Shown here piece after piece: positions 28,301-35,365 of a DNA stretch of 64,000 nucleotides. The notes below the pieces were generated by a model that was not told the origin of the DNA, did no database searches, and was given only the letters and a program-made list of their open reading frames with translations. A program made the position numbers and the translations under genes. Numbering within the stretch: the first letter of the stretch is position 1; each line of letters begins with the position of its first letter. Origin of the DNA: CAZEDM01 sp964511075 (GTDB taxonomy: Bacteria > Zixibacteria > MSB-5A5 > RBG-16-43-9); contig CAZEDM010000004.1 in the NCBI GenBank assembly GCA_964511075.1, positions 186,001-250,000 on the forward strand, in the 5' to 3' direction.

Positions 28301-31300
28301 TGGTCAGATTGAATACCATCAAATAAATGGTATTTTCAACATTGCAGGGTGCAAGGGTTACCCTGAATTGGCTTTCCAGGGTAATCGAAACTTCCCGGAC
28401 TTTTTGCCTGATTTTAAAGATACTTTATTAAAATCACAACGTTACCATGAATTAAACTTAATCTCGCCTAATGATCTTTCAGTCAGAGACGCAATTCTCA
28501 ACTTTTTCGATTTCTATGAGATCTTAGGGACAACACCCGGAACCTTCAGATTGACCTATCCGCACCAACTTACCAAAATTGATTTAGTAGCATTACTTTT
28601 TCAATACTTGCTGAGGTATGTTAATAGCACGAATATAGCAGTTTTTAGCTATAAGCCAGAAGGTTCCATCAAACTACCGCTGGGCACATTGCTTCCCTAT
28701 TTTAAAGAAGACAGCAATCATGCTTATGTAATTATTCCAGGATTTTATGGCTCGGTAGAAGACCCTGAAACTGGTGAACCTGCATATGTGCAAAGAACTG
28801 GTTCCAACGTATTGCAATTGATAGAAGATATTATTGCCTTATTCAATAAATATATAGCTAAATATAAAGCTGATCCGGAACAAGATATCAATATTCTAAT
28901 TCATGAATTAATAACTGATCCTGACTTCCAGGAAATAATAAATGAGTTGAGGCTTTATGAGAAACTGGATCGTTTTTACGAATTCATTGAAAGGTTCAGC
29001 ACAAATGTGGAATTAAACGAAGTTTTGGAAGAGTTAAAAAACTTTAATGGTCTACTATACGGTGAGCAGTTTAAGAACTTCTACCATCCGCTGATATGTC
29101 CGCTGCGCACAATACTTTATAAATACGGTATCCCAGAACTCATGAAGAGAGAAACTCAACTACAGGAAACGAATTTTGATTTTGAAAATCATTATAATCC
29201 AAACATTGCAATTGTGCCAAAAACCTACATTGTCAATGATGCTGGCGTTGAGACAATGTCCTATCCGGTTGAAGATTTGGACTTCACCAGCGATGGAAGT
29301 TACAGCTCCTATAATTGGGAGCTATTCTTCCACGTTCCATTCTTGCTGGCTACTCGTCTGACCAAGAATCAACGCTTTGAAGAAGCAATGAACTGGTTCC
29401 ATTACATGTTCAATCCTACCGGGGCATTGGAGGGCGATGCCCCTGAAAAATACTGGGTAACCAAACCATTCTACCTGACACACAAGAGCGACTATGTGAA
29501 TCAGCGAATTGATAAACTGCTGTACAAAATTGCCGATCCAAATACAGCTGAAAGAAAAGAACTTGAATTTGCCATTGAGGAATGGAGAAAGAAGCCCTTT
29601 AAGCCTCATGTCGTAGCGCGTTTCAGACCGGTAGCCTACCAAAAGGCGTTATTGATGCAGTACATTTCTTCAATTACTGAATTTGGAGATTATTTGTTCA
29701 GGCAGGACACGATGGAGTCCATGGTACAGGCTACTCAAATGTATGTTTTGGCTGATAAATTATTGGGGCCCAAGCCACGCGTAATTCCACCTGCCATAAA
29801 AGCTCCCTATGAAACCTATAACCAGATCGAAGGAAAACTTGATGCTTTCGGGAACGCCTTGATTGATTTGGAGAATATTTTGCCTGATTTATCTGCATTG
29901 CCAGAAAGCGGTGCAGAATTGCCGCCTCCACCAATTACCTTGTCCATGCTCTATTTCTGCATTCCGCAAAATGATAAGATGCTGGAATACTGGGATCGAA
30001 TAGCCGACCGTTTAGTTAAGATTCGGCATTGTCAAAACATTGACGGAGAAAAGCGAATTCCAGCTCTGTTTGCACCTCCTATTGATCCTGGCATGTTGGT
30101 TCGTGCCGCTGCAGCTGGCTTAGATATTTCCGCTGTATTAGCAGGTATCAATGCTCCTACGCCTTATTACCGTTTCAACGTGCTTTCTCAAAAAGCAACA
30201 GAATTGGCACAGGAAGTAAGAGGTTTGGGATCTTCTTTACTACAGGCGTTGGAGAAGAAAGATGCTGAAGCTATGTCCTTACTGCGTAGTGAGCTTGAAA
30301 TAAAAGTGTTAAACGCTGTAAAGGATATGAAATTGCTCCAAATTAAGGAAGCTAAAGAGCAGATTGAGATATTGAAAAGAACGAAAGCTGTGACTGAGGA
30401 AAGAAATAAATACTATTCAAACATCAAAAAGATAATTTCAAAAGAACAGCTGAATTTGGATAAACTTAGTGAATCCCAGGATTATCAATTTAAATCACAA
30501 ATAGTAAGAACTGTTGCCGGCGCTCTTGCATTAATTCCAGAATTTCATGTTGGAGCCTCTGGATTTGGCGGTTCCCCTCATGTAGTTATGCAACTTGGCG
30601 GCTCCGCAATGTCCAGGGCGACAAATATCGGTGCCGACATTTTGAACATCCTTGGCAGTGTTGCCTCTTACGAGGCAAATCGTGCCTCCATCCTTGGTGG
30701 ATATGAAAGAAGATATGACGATTGGAAATTGCAAGAACGTTTGGCAAAAAAAGAGCTTGTCCAAATAGAAAAACAAATAGTAGCTGCAGAAATCCGCAAG
30801 GAAATTGCAGAAACAGACCTGAAAAATCATGAATTACAAATTGAGAATGCCAAGAAGACGGATGAATTTATGCGGTCTAAATTCACCAATAAAGAACTCT
30901 ATGATTGGATGATCGGGCAGATAAGTTCTGTTTATTTCAGGGCATATCAATTAGCACATGATTTTGCCAAAAAAGCAGAACGGAGTTATCGCTTTGAGTT
31001 GGGTAACGATGATTCTTTCATTCAGTATGGCTATTGGGATAGCCTGAAAAAGGGATTACAGAGCGCTGATCATCTTCTTCATGACATCAAGCGCATGGAA
31101 ACAAGCTATCTGGATAAGAACAAAAGGGAATATGAGATTACCAAACATATTTCTCTTTCCATGCTGGATCCGTTGGCACTGGTAAAACTGAGAGCAACAG
31201 GAGTATGCGATTTTGAAGTGCCGGAGGCCTTGTATGACATGGACCATCCTGGGCAATACTTCAGAAGGATAAAATCTGTGAGTATCAGCCTTCCTTGTAT

Positions 31301-32078
31301 AGCCGGACCTTATACCTCAGTGAGTGCCAAACTCTCATTGGTTAACAACAGGTACAGAAAAAACACAAACCCTGATAATCTTGCCGGAACTTTATATCTC
31401 GAAGACCCCGGCAATGACGAGCGTTTTGTTTACAATGTCGGGGCTATTCAATCTATTGCTGCCAGCAATGCTCAAAACGACAGCGGCATGTTTGAATTGA
31501 ATTTCAGAGATGAGCGCTACCTTCCTTTTGAGGGCTGCGGGTCGATAAGTTCGTGGCATCTTGAGCTTCCAAAAGAAGTAAGGCAATTTGACTACGACAC
31601 CATCTCTGATGTGATTCTGCACGTGAGATATACAGCCAGAGAAGGTGGCTCAACATTGCGTGGATCAGCTGAAACTTCTTTAAAAAGTAACTTGGCTGAA
31701 ATTAAGCAAAGACTTAACAAAAAAGGTCTGCATATTGCCCTGAATATGAAGCATGACTTACCTAATGAGTGGCATTTACTTAAGAAAAATGGATCTGTTG
31801 AGTTGAAAATTGATAAGTCAAGACTGCCTTATATTGCTCAATCTTTTGATCCTGCGATAGAAAATATTTTATTCATAGCCCAAGTCAAGAATAATCCGGC
31901 AAACTTTTCAATCAACGTTGAGGGGAACGCAACTGATCTTGCCAGAATAGATGAGTGGAAGCTCTGCTGGGGCAATAATCCGAATATTGACCTGGATACA
32001 TCATTTGCATTATCCGTAGCTCAAGCGAAATTGAAGGATCTAGAAAATTTAATGATGGTGGTAAAATATAGTTTTTAG
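22350..32078 (+). CDS. Tc toxin TcA subunit (pore-forming translocator), unusually long
   Basis: A 3242-residue protein, longer than the roughly 2300-2600 residues usual for TcA. It opens with a carboxypeptidase-regulatory-like beta-sandwich (LVLGRVVDKLNRPLAGLIVQ, residues about 11-30). The VRP1 shell segment is marked by TDLCACEHCRSVYSPAAYLV near 575. The neuraminidase-like region is marked by WKWMKNYRVWEANRKVFLYP near 1753. A long heptad helical region (about 2610-2900) with a Gly/Ala-rich turn (FHVGASGFGGSPHVVMQLGG) matches the pore helices and their tip. The C-terminal TcB-binding domain has RDERYLPFEGCGSISSWHLE near 3055. TcA pentamers bind target cells and inject the TcC cargo. An AGAGGAAA site precedes the ATG. 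The extra ~700 residues appear spread through the N-terminal shell and receptor-binding part. The TcA call is firm; target host unknown. Confidence 0.93.
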   Translation: MAQKIEGEKENLVLGRVVDKLNRPLAGLIVQAFDRDMRSEELLGESITNREGKYEIIWLHSQLSGRGKKEADIIIKVFTREKKTLLFASDMDEVRFNASPREEINITIETAIKPEVVEYDYILKQVTYLSGKVAITNLQEDKEHQDITFLSKEAEIPAEKIEHLVVAHRLSASSKIDAAFFYALLRKNTLLKNDFIKSFRARLVIDINCDIQTLLYDAALADHKTIQQDVEAAVKEMIVSSEVSKEWKRNVELLVQYKKEAEEYYENEHPRKVLNIIGHFALKDKISEIGKLFQENKNDLNAFLKKITDESFFKTDEKAKEAQVTIVLGELLGFDEAIISQVKESQKLKTPEDVKKLAALNKAGWKEVLTKSAEKINIAGKPLDKKLIDLHASSLVRKMENEFPTVAFTAQLKREKEPILKNQKEITAFLDKYEEFDLQHTKIDLFLKKKKLATKKNEAMREELKSVQRVFKLVPHYGKTNALRKQNMHSAQSIAAIGKTRFVKEIASKAGIKAKEAEDIFRRAERINTAAMLIVGELQDTIRAVDVPALEMKSTAMKLEAVSKDFPNLKSLFKLTDLCACEHCRSVYSPAAYLVEILQFLDNRGVVDLTIPPPPPPEVRPTLKVAKDELFKRRPDLGEIDLSCENANTPVPYIDLVCELLEKAVVPDDGVDYTGALSEGADPLTGKISNGLLVALKTADMPVTEQAQIYRTEEDINSPETPPYKPHYLRDKKAVCKIIHNGGENYTVFRLRQTLSTAEELAAAPEYVNQKAYEELKKSNYAFKLPFDLNHTEARAYFTRFGISRAKLMEDFQSAGNPSAQAIAAEKLGLTNAERELIVTPKATLADQQLIWNAPAQWDTDPVVYGNVLDYMKRVDHFLDKTGLSYKELDLLLTLQFIDPDKKLFIKHHYDDPSAEDPTISCDTAKKEIANLDKDALDRIHRFLRLQKKTGWKFEVLDEIIWQTRLGGKILDDACLIKAAGLLKLSEETGLKITELVGFYGEFPYKELKEDGPTPLYQQIFLNKAKNGFIDPGLLPEKVDGSQSLSNFKTSLSVCLQLSEQDFEKITKAKNLTTFGSPPFGVNNPNKFTNLSYLFAASRLMRKLKLKAEDFALLIELTGIDIQDSPQATLDFIEAVRTAQKSPLKLADVKFMLWHKADNLADREIKDEKIIQILQKLQEDYQSNFDANRSQFDKNLAAEEQKETLQNALSKLQGIGEEDVKTFIRILDRDWTLGEDAKYIVTNKLNTVLTPAEIASIKNKIDVLEAAPESNHSVEQNDLVETFVQTLDPIINLAGLSFNEKMDILQNLLSLLTEVTSDEVTILLKFIEFNRIPASFAKDDMVRDKLEFIDKANNTIRPNFDATDIKTAIDNLWAAQVSTVNDRRKDLLKAFLDAIAVYQCHTGKQSILEQTISSTFKADLELVKVVLRYTLLKQTTPGNELISILLQTDDLIDKVNAVPILPTITEVAFPKQFQSLRLMHKLIPLINSFKLESFEIEWFLKKNKDLGWFEWDSIPYDGSAGQTPIDYAKYAAFTEMIDLSKQLTPVSNPADAEHPITFFTIVEILLLTYSAATRVQFMDALSILTGYNKEALDAIDAHHSFSVPDLNNYRDARTWKHITDCAEHLRKLGSTVAQVKEYIKPVLAGTDADLLRTALKARYDEDTWLNTLKEIMDAIRPQKRDALVAHLLAVNPEMKDENDLYDYFLVDVEMDACMPSSRIVQAHGTIQLFVQRCLMGLEPKAAANVDNDKGWEQWKWMKNYRVWEANRKVFLYPENWIEAELRDDKSFLFAELENELLQNELTEFTAEEALIKYLEKLDKIAFLEVVATWYQSDIKTMHVFARTKGGDPAIYYYRRFEQERYWTPWEKVELDITGDHLLAFVRNNRLSLAWPVFSEEPDSNQVSTIPDSSPGKEANNEKPKRKLKIQLAVSEFANKKWQPKKVSKDGILTPSQSTPKDEYLERTKYNLMYFELGQQVWIFSTTLVGQIEYHQINGIFNIAGCKGYPELAFQGNRNFPDFLPDFKDTLLKSQRYHELNLISPNDLSVRDAILNFFDFYEILGTTPGTFRLTYPHQLTKIDLVALLFQYLLRYVNSTNIAVFSYKPEGSIKLPLGTLLPYFKEDSNHAYVIIPGFYGSVEDPETGEPAYVQRTGSNVLQLIEDIIALFNKYIAKYKADPEQDINILIHELITDPDFQEIINELRLYEKLDRFYEFIERFSTNVELNEVLEELKNFNGLLYGEQFKNFYHPLICPLRTILYKYGIPELMKRETQLQETNFDFENHYNPNIAIVPKTYIVNDAGVETMSYPVEDLDFTSDGSYSSYNWELFFHVPFLLATRLTKNQRFEEAMNWFHYMFNPTGALEGDAPEKYWVTKPFYLTHKSDYVNQRIDKLLYKIADPNTAERKELEFAIEEWRKKPFKPHVVARFRPVAYQKALLMQYISSITEFGDYLFRQDTMESMVQATQMYVLADKLLGPKPRVIPPAIKAPYETYNQIEGKLDAFGNALIDLENILPDLSALPESGAELPPPPITLSMLYFCIPQNDKMLEYWDRIADRLVKIRHCQNIDGEKRIPALFAPPIDPGMLVRAAAAGLDISAVLAGINAPTPYYRFNVLSQKATELAQEVRGLGSSLLQALEKKDAEAMSLLRSELEIKVLNAVKDMKLLQIKEAKEQIEILKRTKAVTEERNKYYSNIKKIISKEQLNLDKLSESQDYQFKSQIVRTVAGALALIPEFHVGASGFGGSPHVVMQLGGSAMSRATNIGADILNILGSVASYEANRASILGGYERRYDDWKLQERLAKKELVQIEKQIVAAEIRKEIAETDLKNHELQIENAKKTDEFMRSKFTNKELYDWMIGQISSVYFRAYQLAHDFAKKAERSYRFELGNDDSFIQYGYWDSLKKGLQSADHLLHDIKRMETSYLDKNKREYEITKHISLSMLDPLALVKLRATGVCDFEVPEALYDMDHPGQYFRRIKSVSISLPCIAGPYTSVSAKLSLVNNRYRKNTNPDNLAGTLYLEDPGNDERFVYNVGAIQSIAASNAQNDSGMFELNFRDERYLPFEGCGSISSWHLELPKEVRQFDYDTISDVILHVRYTAREGGSTLRGSAETSLKSNLAEIKQRLNKKGLHIALNMKHDLPNEWHLLKKNGSVELKIDKSRLPYIAQSFDPAIENILFIAQVKNNPANFSINVEGNATDLARIDEWKLCWGNNPNIDLDTSFALSVAQAKLKDLENLMMVVKYSF

Positions 32079-32120
32079 TAGGTTGTTTATGAACAAGTTA
32101 AAATCATTAAACCATATAAT

Positions 32121-32160
32121 TCAGGGTGGCATTATAGTAGATAATTTAATGCCACCCTGA
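32121..32160 (+). terminator. Strong hairpin after TcA
   Basis: A perfect 14-bp inverted repeat (tcagggtggcatta and its complement, 12-base loop) starts 43 bases after the TcA stop. There is no T-tract after it, so it may act as a transcript-stabilising or rho-assisted end rather than a classical terminator. Confidence 0.6.
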
Positions 32161-32175
32161 TCCCTGCAAAACTTA

Positions 32176-32319
32176 TCACAGATTACAAGGCGGTGGTCCA
32201 CCTTTGAAGAGATAATTTATCGTGTACACCACATCCGATACAGTGCTGGAATTATCGCAGTTCACATCCCCCACTTCAGGTGAACGAGGTGCAGGTCCTC
32301 CTTTGAATGTATTATTAGA
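32176..32319 (-). pseudogene. Remnant of a dockerin-domain protein gene (C-terminal end only)
   Basis: Reading the minus strand, 47 in-frame codons run to TGA at 32178-32176. They include NTFKGGPAP, then GDVNCDNSSTVSDVVYTINY and LFKGGPPPC, a complete second dockerin repeat and the tail of a first. Upstream the frame closes at once with TAA (32322-32320), and there is no start codon. The matching tails of the intact genes at 3278 and 5524 show what was lost. This is a truncated gene, probably cut when the Tc block was gained or rearranged. Confidence 0.8.
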
Positions 32320-32325
32320 TTAACC

Positions 32326-32350
32326 CCAAAAGGTCAATTGACACTTTTGG
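32326..32350. repeat. Inverted repeat beside the dockerin remnant
   Basis: The hairpin ccaaaag/cttttgg encloses gtcaattgac, itself palindromic. It lies exactly where homology to a dockerin gene ends. It could be a terminator fragment or a rearrangement joint; no T-tract follows. From 32351 to 32594 nothing else is recognised. Confidence 0.35.
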
Positions 32351-32594
32351 GAGACAAGACAATACCTTTGCGTGTCGAAAAAACATATTTCAGAGACACG
32401 TCTGTGTCAGGAAATATTCCCCTACTTTGCGCTTTTTAGATTTCGATATATATGTAATGCTAATTTTATGATAATGTCAAGAAATTTTTGCCTGGGAAAG
32501 CTAGAAATACTGAATGGCTACGGAGCGATGTCCGAAGCTTAATGTGTTTATTCAGATTAGTGGAAACAATATGTTGCGGGGCAATTAATTAAAG

Positions 32595-32669
32595 CGTCCC
32601 CAACGAGATTCGAACTCGTGTCGCCGCCGTGAAAGGGCGGTGTCCTAGACCGGGCTAGACGATGGGGAC
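32595..32669 (-). tRNA. tRNA-Glu (anticodon TTC)
   Basis: The minus strand folds into a full 75-base cloverleaf. The acceptor stem GTCCCCA pairs with TGGGGAC. The anticodon stem CCGCC/GGCGG has loop CTTTCAC (anticodon TTC, reads GAA/GAG), and the T arm ACGAG-TTCGAAT-CTCGT is perfect. CCA is not encoded. The 3' half has a diverged copy at 1527-1567. Confidence 0.97.
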
Positions 32670-32731
32670 GGACAGTATAGTCAAAAGTCTAAAGTCTTAA
32701 GGCTGAAGTCAAAGAGCTAATCACTACTTTC

Positions 32732-32805
32732 CGCGCCTAGGGGGAGTCGAACCCTCAACCCTCGGATCCGAAGTCCGATGCTCTATCCAGTTGAGCTATA
32801 GGCGC
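32732..32805 (-). tRNA. tRNA-Arg (anticodon TCG)
   Basis: A 74-base cloverleaf on the minus strand. The acceptor GCGCCTA pairs with TAGGCGC, D stem GCTC/GAGC, and anticodon stem TCGGA/TCCGA has loop CTTCGGA (anticodon TCG). The T arm has one A-C mismatch at its second pair. CCA is not encoded. It lies 62 bp upstream of tRNA-Glu and is probably co-transcribed with it. Confidence 0.95.
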
Positions 32806-32930
32806 AAGTTCTAAAACAATATAAAATCCACTATCTTGAATGTCAAACAAATTATATCCATCAGAATCGGACTACCCAGGCGCAGAGAAACCTCTCTTAT
32901 CTTTGATTTACACGGTTTGAATCTTAAACT

Positions 32931-33038
32931 TTATTTCCGTTCCAGCCTGCTGACTTTTCTGTCCAGCCTTAGAAGATAAACAAATATGCCCAGCCAGATA
33001 ATCAAAACCACAATCATCACCCCTACATTTGTTGACAT
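32931..33038 (-). CDS. ccmD: CcmD-like small membrane protein of heme export
   Basis: A 35-codon frame with an AAGGAGGTT site lies directly downstream of ccmC, 25 bp after its stop. The product has one hydrophobic helix (VGVMIVVLIIWLGIFVYLL) followed by a basic heptad-like tail ending RLERK. This is the size, layout and position of CcmD, the small protein needed to release holo-CcmE from the CcmABC complex. Sequence conservation in CcmD is weak, so the call rests mainly on position and layout. Confidence 0.75.
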   Translation of the reverse strand: MSTNVGVMIVVLIIWLGIFVYLLRLDRKVSRLERK

Positions 33039-33063
33039 CCCTGGAACCTCCTTCTTGCTAATT

Positions 33064-33717
33064 TCAAATAGGCTCTTTTCTTTTTCTGTGCGATATGAGA
33101 ATCCTGACCTCCATCTGATAGATCCAGAGAAAAAGCAAGCTGAATCCTAAAAGTGAGGCGATGAATATCAATAGAATCAATGGAGGCATCTGGATTTTTA
33201 ACCCCCTGTCGATTACCGAATCCGTGGGATGAAGAGACCGATAAACTCTGGGTATTACGAAAATCAGAAAGGGAACGGTGATGAAAGCTAAGATGGAATA
33301 GACCGCCGAGAAATTAGCTTTCCTCTCCTCTGTTTCTATGGACGAGCGTAAAGCCAGGTATGCTCCGTAGATTAAGAGCAGAATGAAAATGGAGGTCTCC
33401 CTTGGATCCCAGTTCCAGAAAGACCCCCAGGCATATCTGGCGAAAATCGAACCCGAGATCGTGGCCAGAATGGCAAACATAAATCCAAGCCGGGAGGAGA
33501 CCGCAGCCTGAATATCGTAGTTCATCTCTTTCGTCTTAAGATAAAGTATGCTGTTTATCATAGAGAACAAAAATGCCAGAACCGTTACCCAGGCAACCGG
33601 CACGTGAAAGAAAAAGATCCTGGAGAAATCCCCCAGATCTTTTTGAGGCGGGGGCAGCAAAAATACTCCAATTATCACCAGAATAAGAAGCAAGCCCGTC
33701 AAGATTCTCCACCACAT
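33064..33717 (-). CDS. ccmC: CcmC/CcsA-type heme handling membrane protein
   Basis: A 217-residue protein with six hydrophobic helices. The heme-handling tryptophan-rich motif WGSFWNWDPRETS lies near residues 90-102. The conserved FFHVPVAWV (His about 38) and the periplasmic RSLHPTDSV (His about 164) supply the expected two external heme-ligand histidines. CcmC presents heme to the chaperone CcmE for cytochrome c maturation. It follows ccmB by 59 bp in a ccmA-ccmB-ccmC-ccmD order. A multiheme cytochrome c is encoded 2.5 kb upstream, an obvious client. Confidence 0.92.
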   Translation of the reverse strand: MWWRILTGLLLILVIIGVFLLPPPQKDLGDFSRIFFFHVPVAWVTVLAFLFSMINSILYLKTKEMNYDIQAAVSSRLGFMFAILATISGSIFARYAWGSFWNWDPRETSIFILLLIYGAYLALRSSIETEERKANFSAVYSILAFITVPFLIFVIPRVYRSLHPTDSVIDRGLKIQMPPLILLIFIASLLGFSLLFLWIYQMEVRILISHRKRKEPI

Positions 33718-33776
33718 ATTTATAATCCTTTATTTTTACCTATCACCTATTTCCTACCACCTATCACCTGCTTTTC

Positions 33777-34460
33777 TCATTCCTCCCATACGTATTCGAA
33801 AAGCAAAAAAGAAGCTACAAACATCACCACCACATAGGAGACCAGCATCTGCAAATCACCCAGTCCTTTTGAAAAGGAAGCACCCTCTGAAGCCAGATTG
33901 GTCCCGTCGATTAGGGTAATCAGAAGGGGCAAAAGGATGGGAAAGGAGAGAACCGCAAACAATGCTCCCTTTACGCTGGCTTTTGCCACGATGGCTGCGA
34001 TTATGGTGGTAGCGCATACCAGACCCAGGCTGCCTAAGAGCAATACGCAGAGAAAAAGCCACAAGTTTTGAATGGAAAAACCCAGAAGAATTATGAACAA
34101 GGGAACCAGAATCAGCTCCAAGAAGAACAAAAGTATTAAATTGTAAATCAGTTTTCCCGCAAATATGGTTTCTGAGGCTGCAACCAATTTCAATAAACTC
34201 GAGGTTTTTGATTCCTCTTCTTTTATAAACACCTGTGCCAGACCGGACATGGCGGAGAAGAAGACAACTATCCAGAAAAGAGAGGCTTTTATCTTCAGGC
34301 TCAAGGAGTACATACCCAGGGAGAAGCTGACTGCGGTCAGCGTGATCACAGCAAACATTATCAGGGCATTCAGGCTGTACCTGGTGCGCAGTTCCGATTT
34401 GAAATCCTTAAGAAAGATCGCCAGTGCTTGGCTCATCCAGGTTGAGGATTTTATCTCCAT
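33777..34460 (-). CDS. ccmB: CcmB heme-exporter permease subunit
   Basis: A 227-residue membrane protein with about six helices. It starts with the typical CcmB cytoplasmic lead FLKDFKSELRTRYSLNALIM and has the family loop SGLAQVFIKEEESKTSSLL (about 91-109) and an FPILLPLLITLI helix. With the ATPase CcmA it forms the ABC-type complex that releases holo-CcmE. Its start lies inside the 3' end of ccmA (53-bp overlap), indicating translational coupling. Confidence 0.9.
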   Translation of the reverse strand: MEIKSSTWMSQALAIFLKDFKSELRTRYSLNALIMFAVITLTAVSFSLGMYSLSLKIKASLFWIVVFFSAMSGLAQVFIKEEESKTSSLLKLVAASETIFAGKLIYNLILLFFLELILVPLFIILLGFSIQNLWLFLCVLLLGSLGLVCATTIIAAIVAKASVKGALFAVLSFPILLPLLITLIDGTNLASEGASFSKGLGDLQMLVSYVVVMFVASFLLFEYVWEE

Positions 34461-35046
34461 ATCTTGTTTCTCTTTTATCGTTTGTGGCTAAAACCAGGAT
34501 GCCTTTTTGTTTTTGTCTCTCTATGATATTGTCCAATAAAGAAAGGCCCGGCTGGTCCAAATTGCTGCCCGGCTCATCCAGAAGAAGAATCTCGGGTTCA
34601 TTTAGCAAAGCGAAAGCATATTTCAGCCTCTGTTTCATCCCGGAAGAATAGGATGATACCAGATCGTTACCCCTGTCTTTTAAACCGACTTCCTCCAGTT
34701 TCCCGTTTAGATCCGACTGGCTGAAGCCCAAACCCTTCACCCTAACCAAAAATTCCAGATTCTCCAGGGCGGTCAATTCATCATATAAGGATAAGTCAGG
34801 TGCCACGTACCCTAATGAGTTTTTCAGCCTGTTCCCTTTTTTTACCTGACCGTTCAGGCTGATTTTCACTTCCCCTTTAGAGGGTCTCAGGAGTCCGGCT
34901 AAGATTTTCAAAAGAGTGGTCTTCCCGGAGCCGTTTCTGCCCACTATCACCAGGGATTCTTTAGCCTTAAGTGAGAAACCAATCCCCTCGAAAACCGTTC
35001 TGAAGCCGAAGCTTTTGGCTAAGTTTTTAGCCTCTAATGAAATCAT
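34408..35046 (-). CDS. ccmA: CcmA heme-exporter ATP-binding subunit
   Basis: An ABC ATPase with Walker A GRNGSGKTTLLK, signature SYSSGMKQRLKYA, Walker B EILLLDEP and a downstream D-loop. ATG at 35046 gives 212 residues, the normal length. The frame stays open to an ATG at 35160, but the extra 38 residues are encoded partly by an intergenic hairpin repeat (35115-35148) and have no family counterpart, so 35046 is preferred. No clear Shine-Dalgarno site is seen for either start. It powers the CcmABCD complex in cytochrome c maturation. Confidence 0.9.
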   Translation of the reverse strand: MISLEAKNLAKSFGFRTVFEGIGFSLKAKESLVIVGRNGSGKTTLLKILAGLLRPSKGEVKISLNGQVKKGNRLKNSLGYVAPDLSLYDELTALENLEFLVRVKGLGFSQSDLNGKLEEVGLKDRGNDLVSSYSSGMKQRLKYAFALLNEPEILLLDEPGSNLDQPGLSLLDNIIERQKQKGILVLATNDKRETRYGDKILNLDEPSTGDLS

Positions 35047-35114
35047 AAAATCAGGCTGAAAATACTCAAACAGCTCTTTTTTGTCAAGCTTTTGATTGGA
35101 TTTGGAATAGAACT

Positions 35115-35148
35115 TTGTCGGGCAGTCTACGAAAACCCGACCTACGCA
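35115..35148. repeat. Hairpin-CTAC element
   Basis: An inverted repeat gtcggg...cccgac with a 13-base loop, followed by ctac. It is similar to the repeat at 52690-52714 and to the wider family of CTAC-tailed hairpins between genes in this window. Confidence 0.55.
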
Positions 35149-35188
35149 ACTGTTTGACACCTCCCAATCGAAACCAATAACCTCACCC

Positions 35189-35217
35189 TTTTCCTCTCCT
35201 TAAAAAGGAGAGGAAAA
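35189..35217. terminator. Perfect A/T-flanked hairpin
   Basis: A 13-bp perfect stem (ttttcctctcctt with its complement, 3-base loop) lies between ccmA and lepB. A's and T's at its ends would make it a terminator in either direction. Confidence 0.6.
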
Positions 35218-35224
35218 CAAATCT

Positions 35225-35245
35225 CCCCTCCTTTGTAAGGAGGGG
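35225..35245. repeat. Second short hairpin of the ccmA-lepB gap
   Basis: The 9-bp stem cccctcctt/aaggagggg with loop tgt is followed by attgaggggaggt. It is a purine/pyrimidine-rich palindrome similar to the adjacent hairpin; no gene overlaps it. Confidence 0.45.
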
Positions 35246-35268
35246 ATTGAGGGGAGGTTCGACTGAGG

Positions 35269-35309
35269 CTAAAATAATAAAAAAGCGCCCTCACAGAAGT
35301 GAGGACGCT
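35269..35309 (-). terminator. Rho-independent terminator of lepB
   Basis: On the minus strand the hairpin agcgtcctcac/gtgagggcgct (11 bp, one mismatch, 4-base loop at 35295-35298) is followed by TTTTTTATTATTTT. It lies 57 bp after the lepB stop. Confidence 0.85.
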
Positions 35310-35365
35310 ACATAGTCAACCTTTTAGTAATTCAGTACATCGCCCATATGCACTGCTCTATAATT

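Noticed and set aside
35047..35160. 38-residue N-terminal extension of CcmA
   Set aside because: Its DNA contains an intergenic hairpin repeat, it has no counterpart in the family, and ATG at 35046 gives the normal length.
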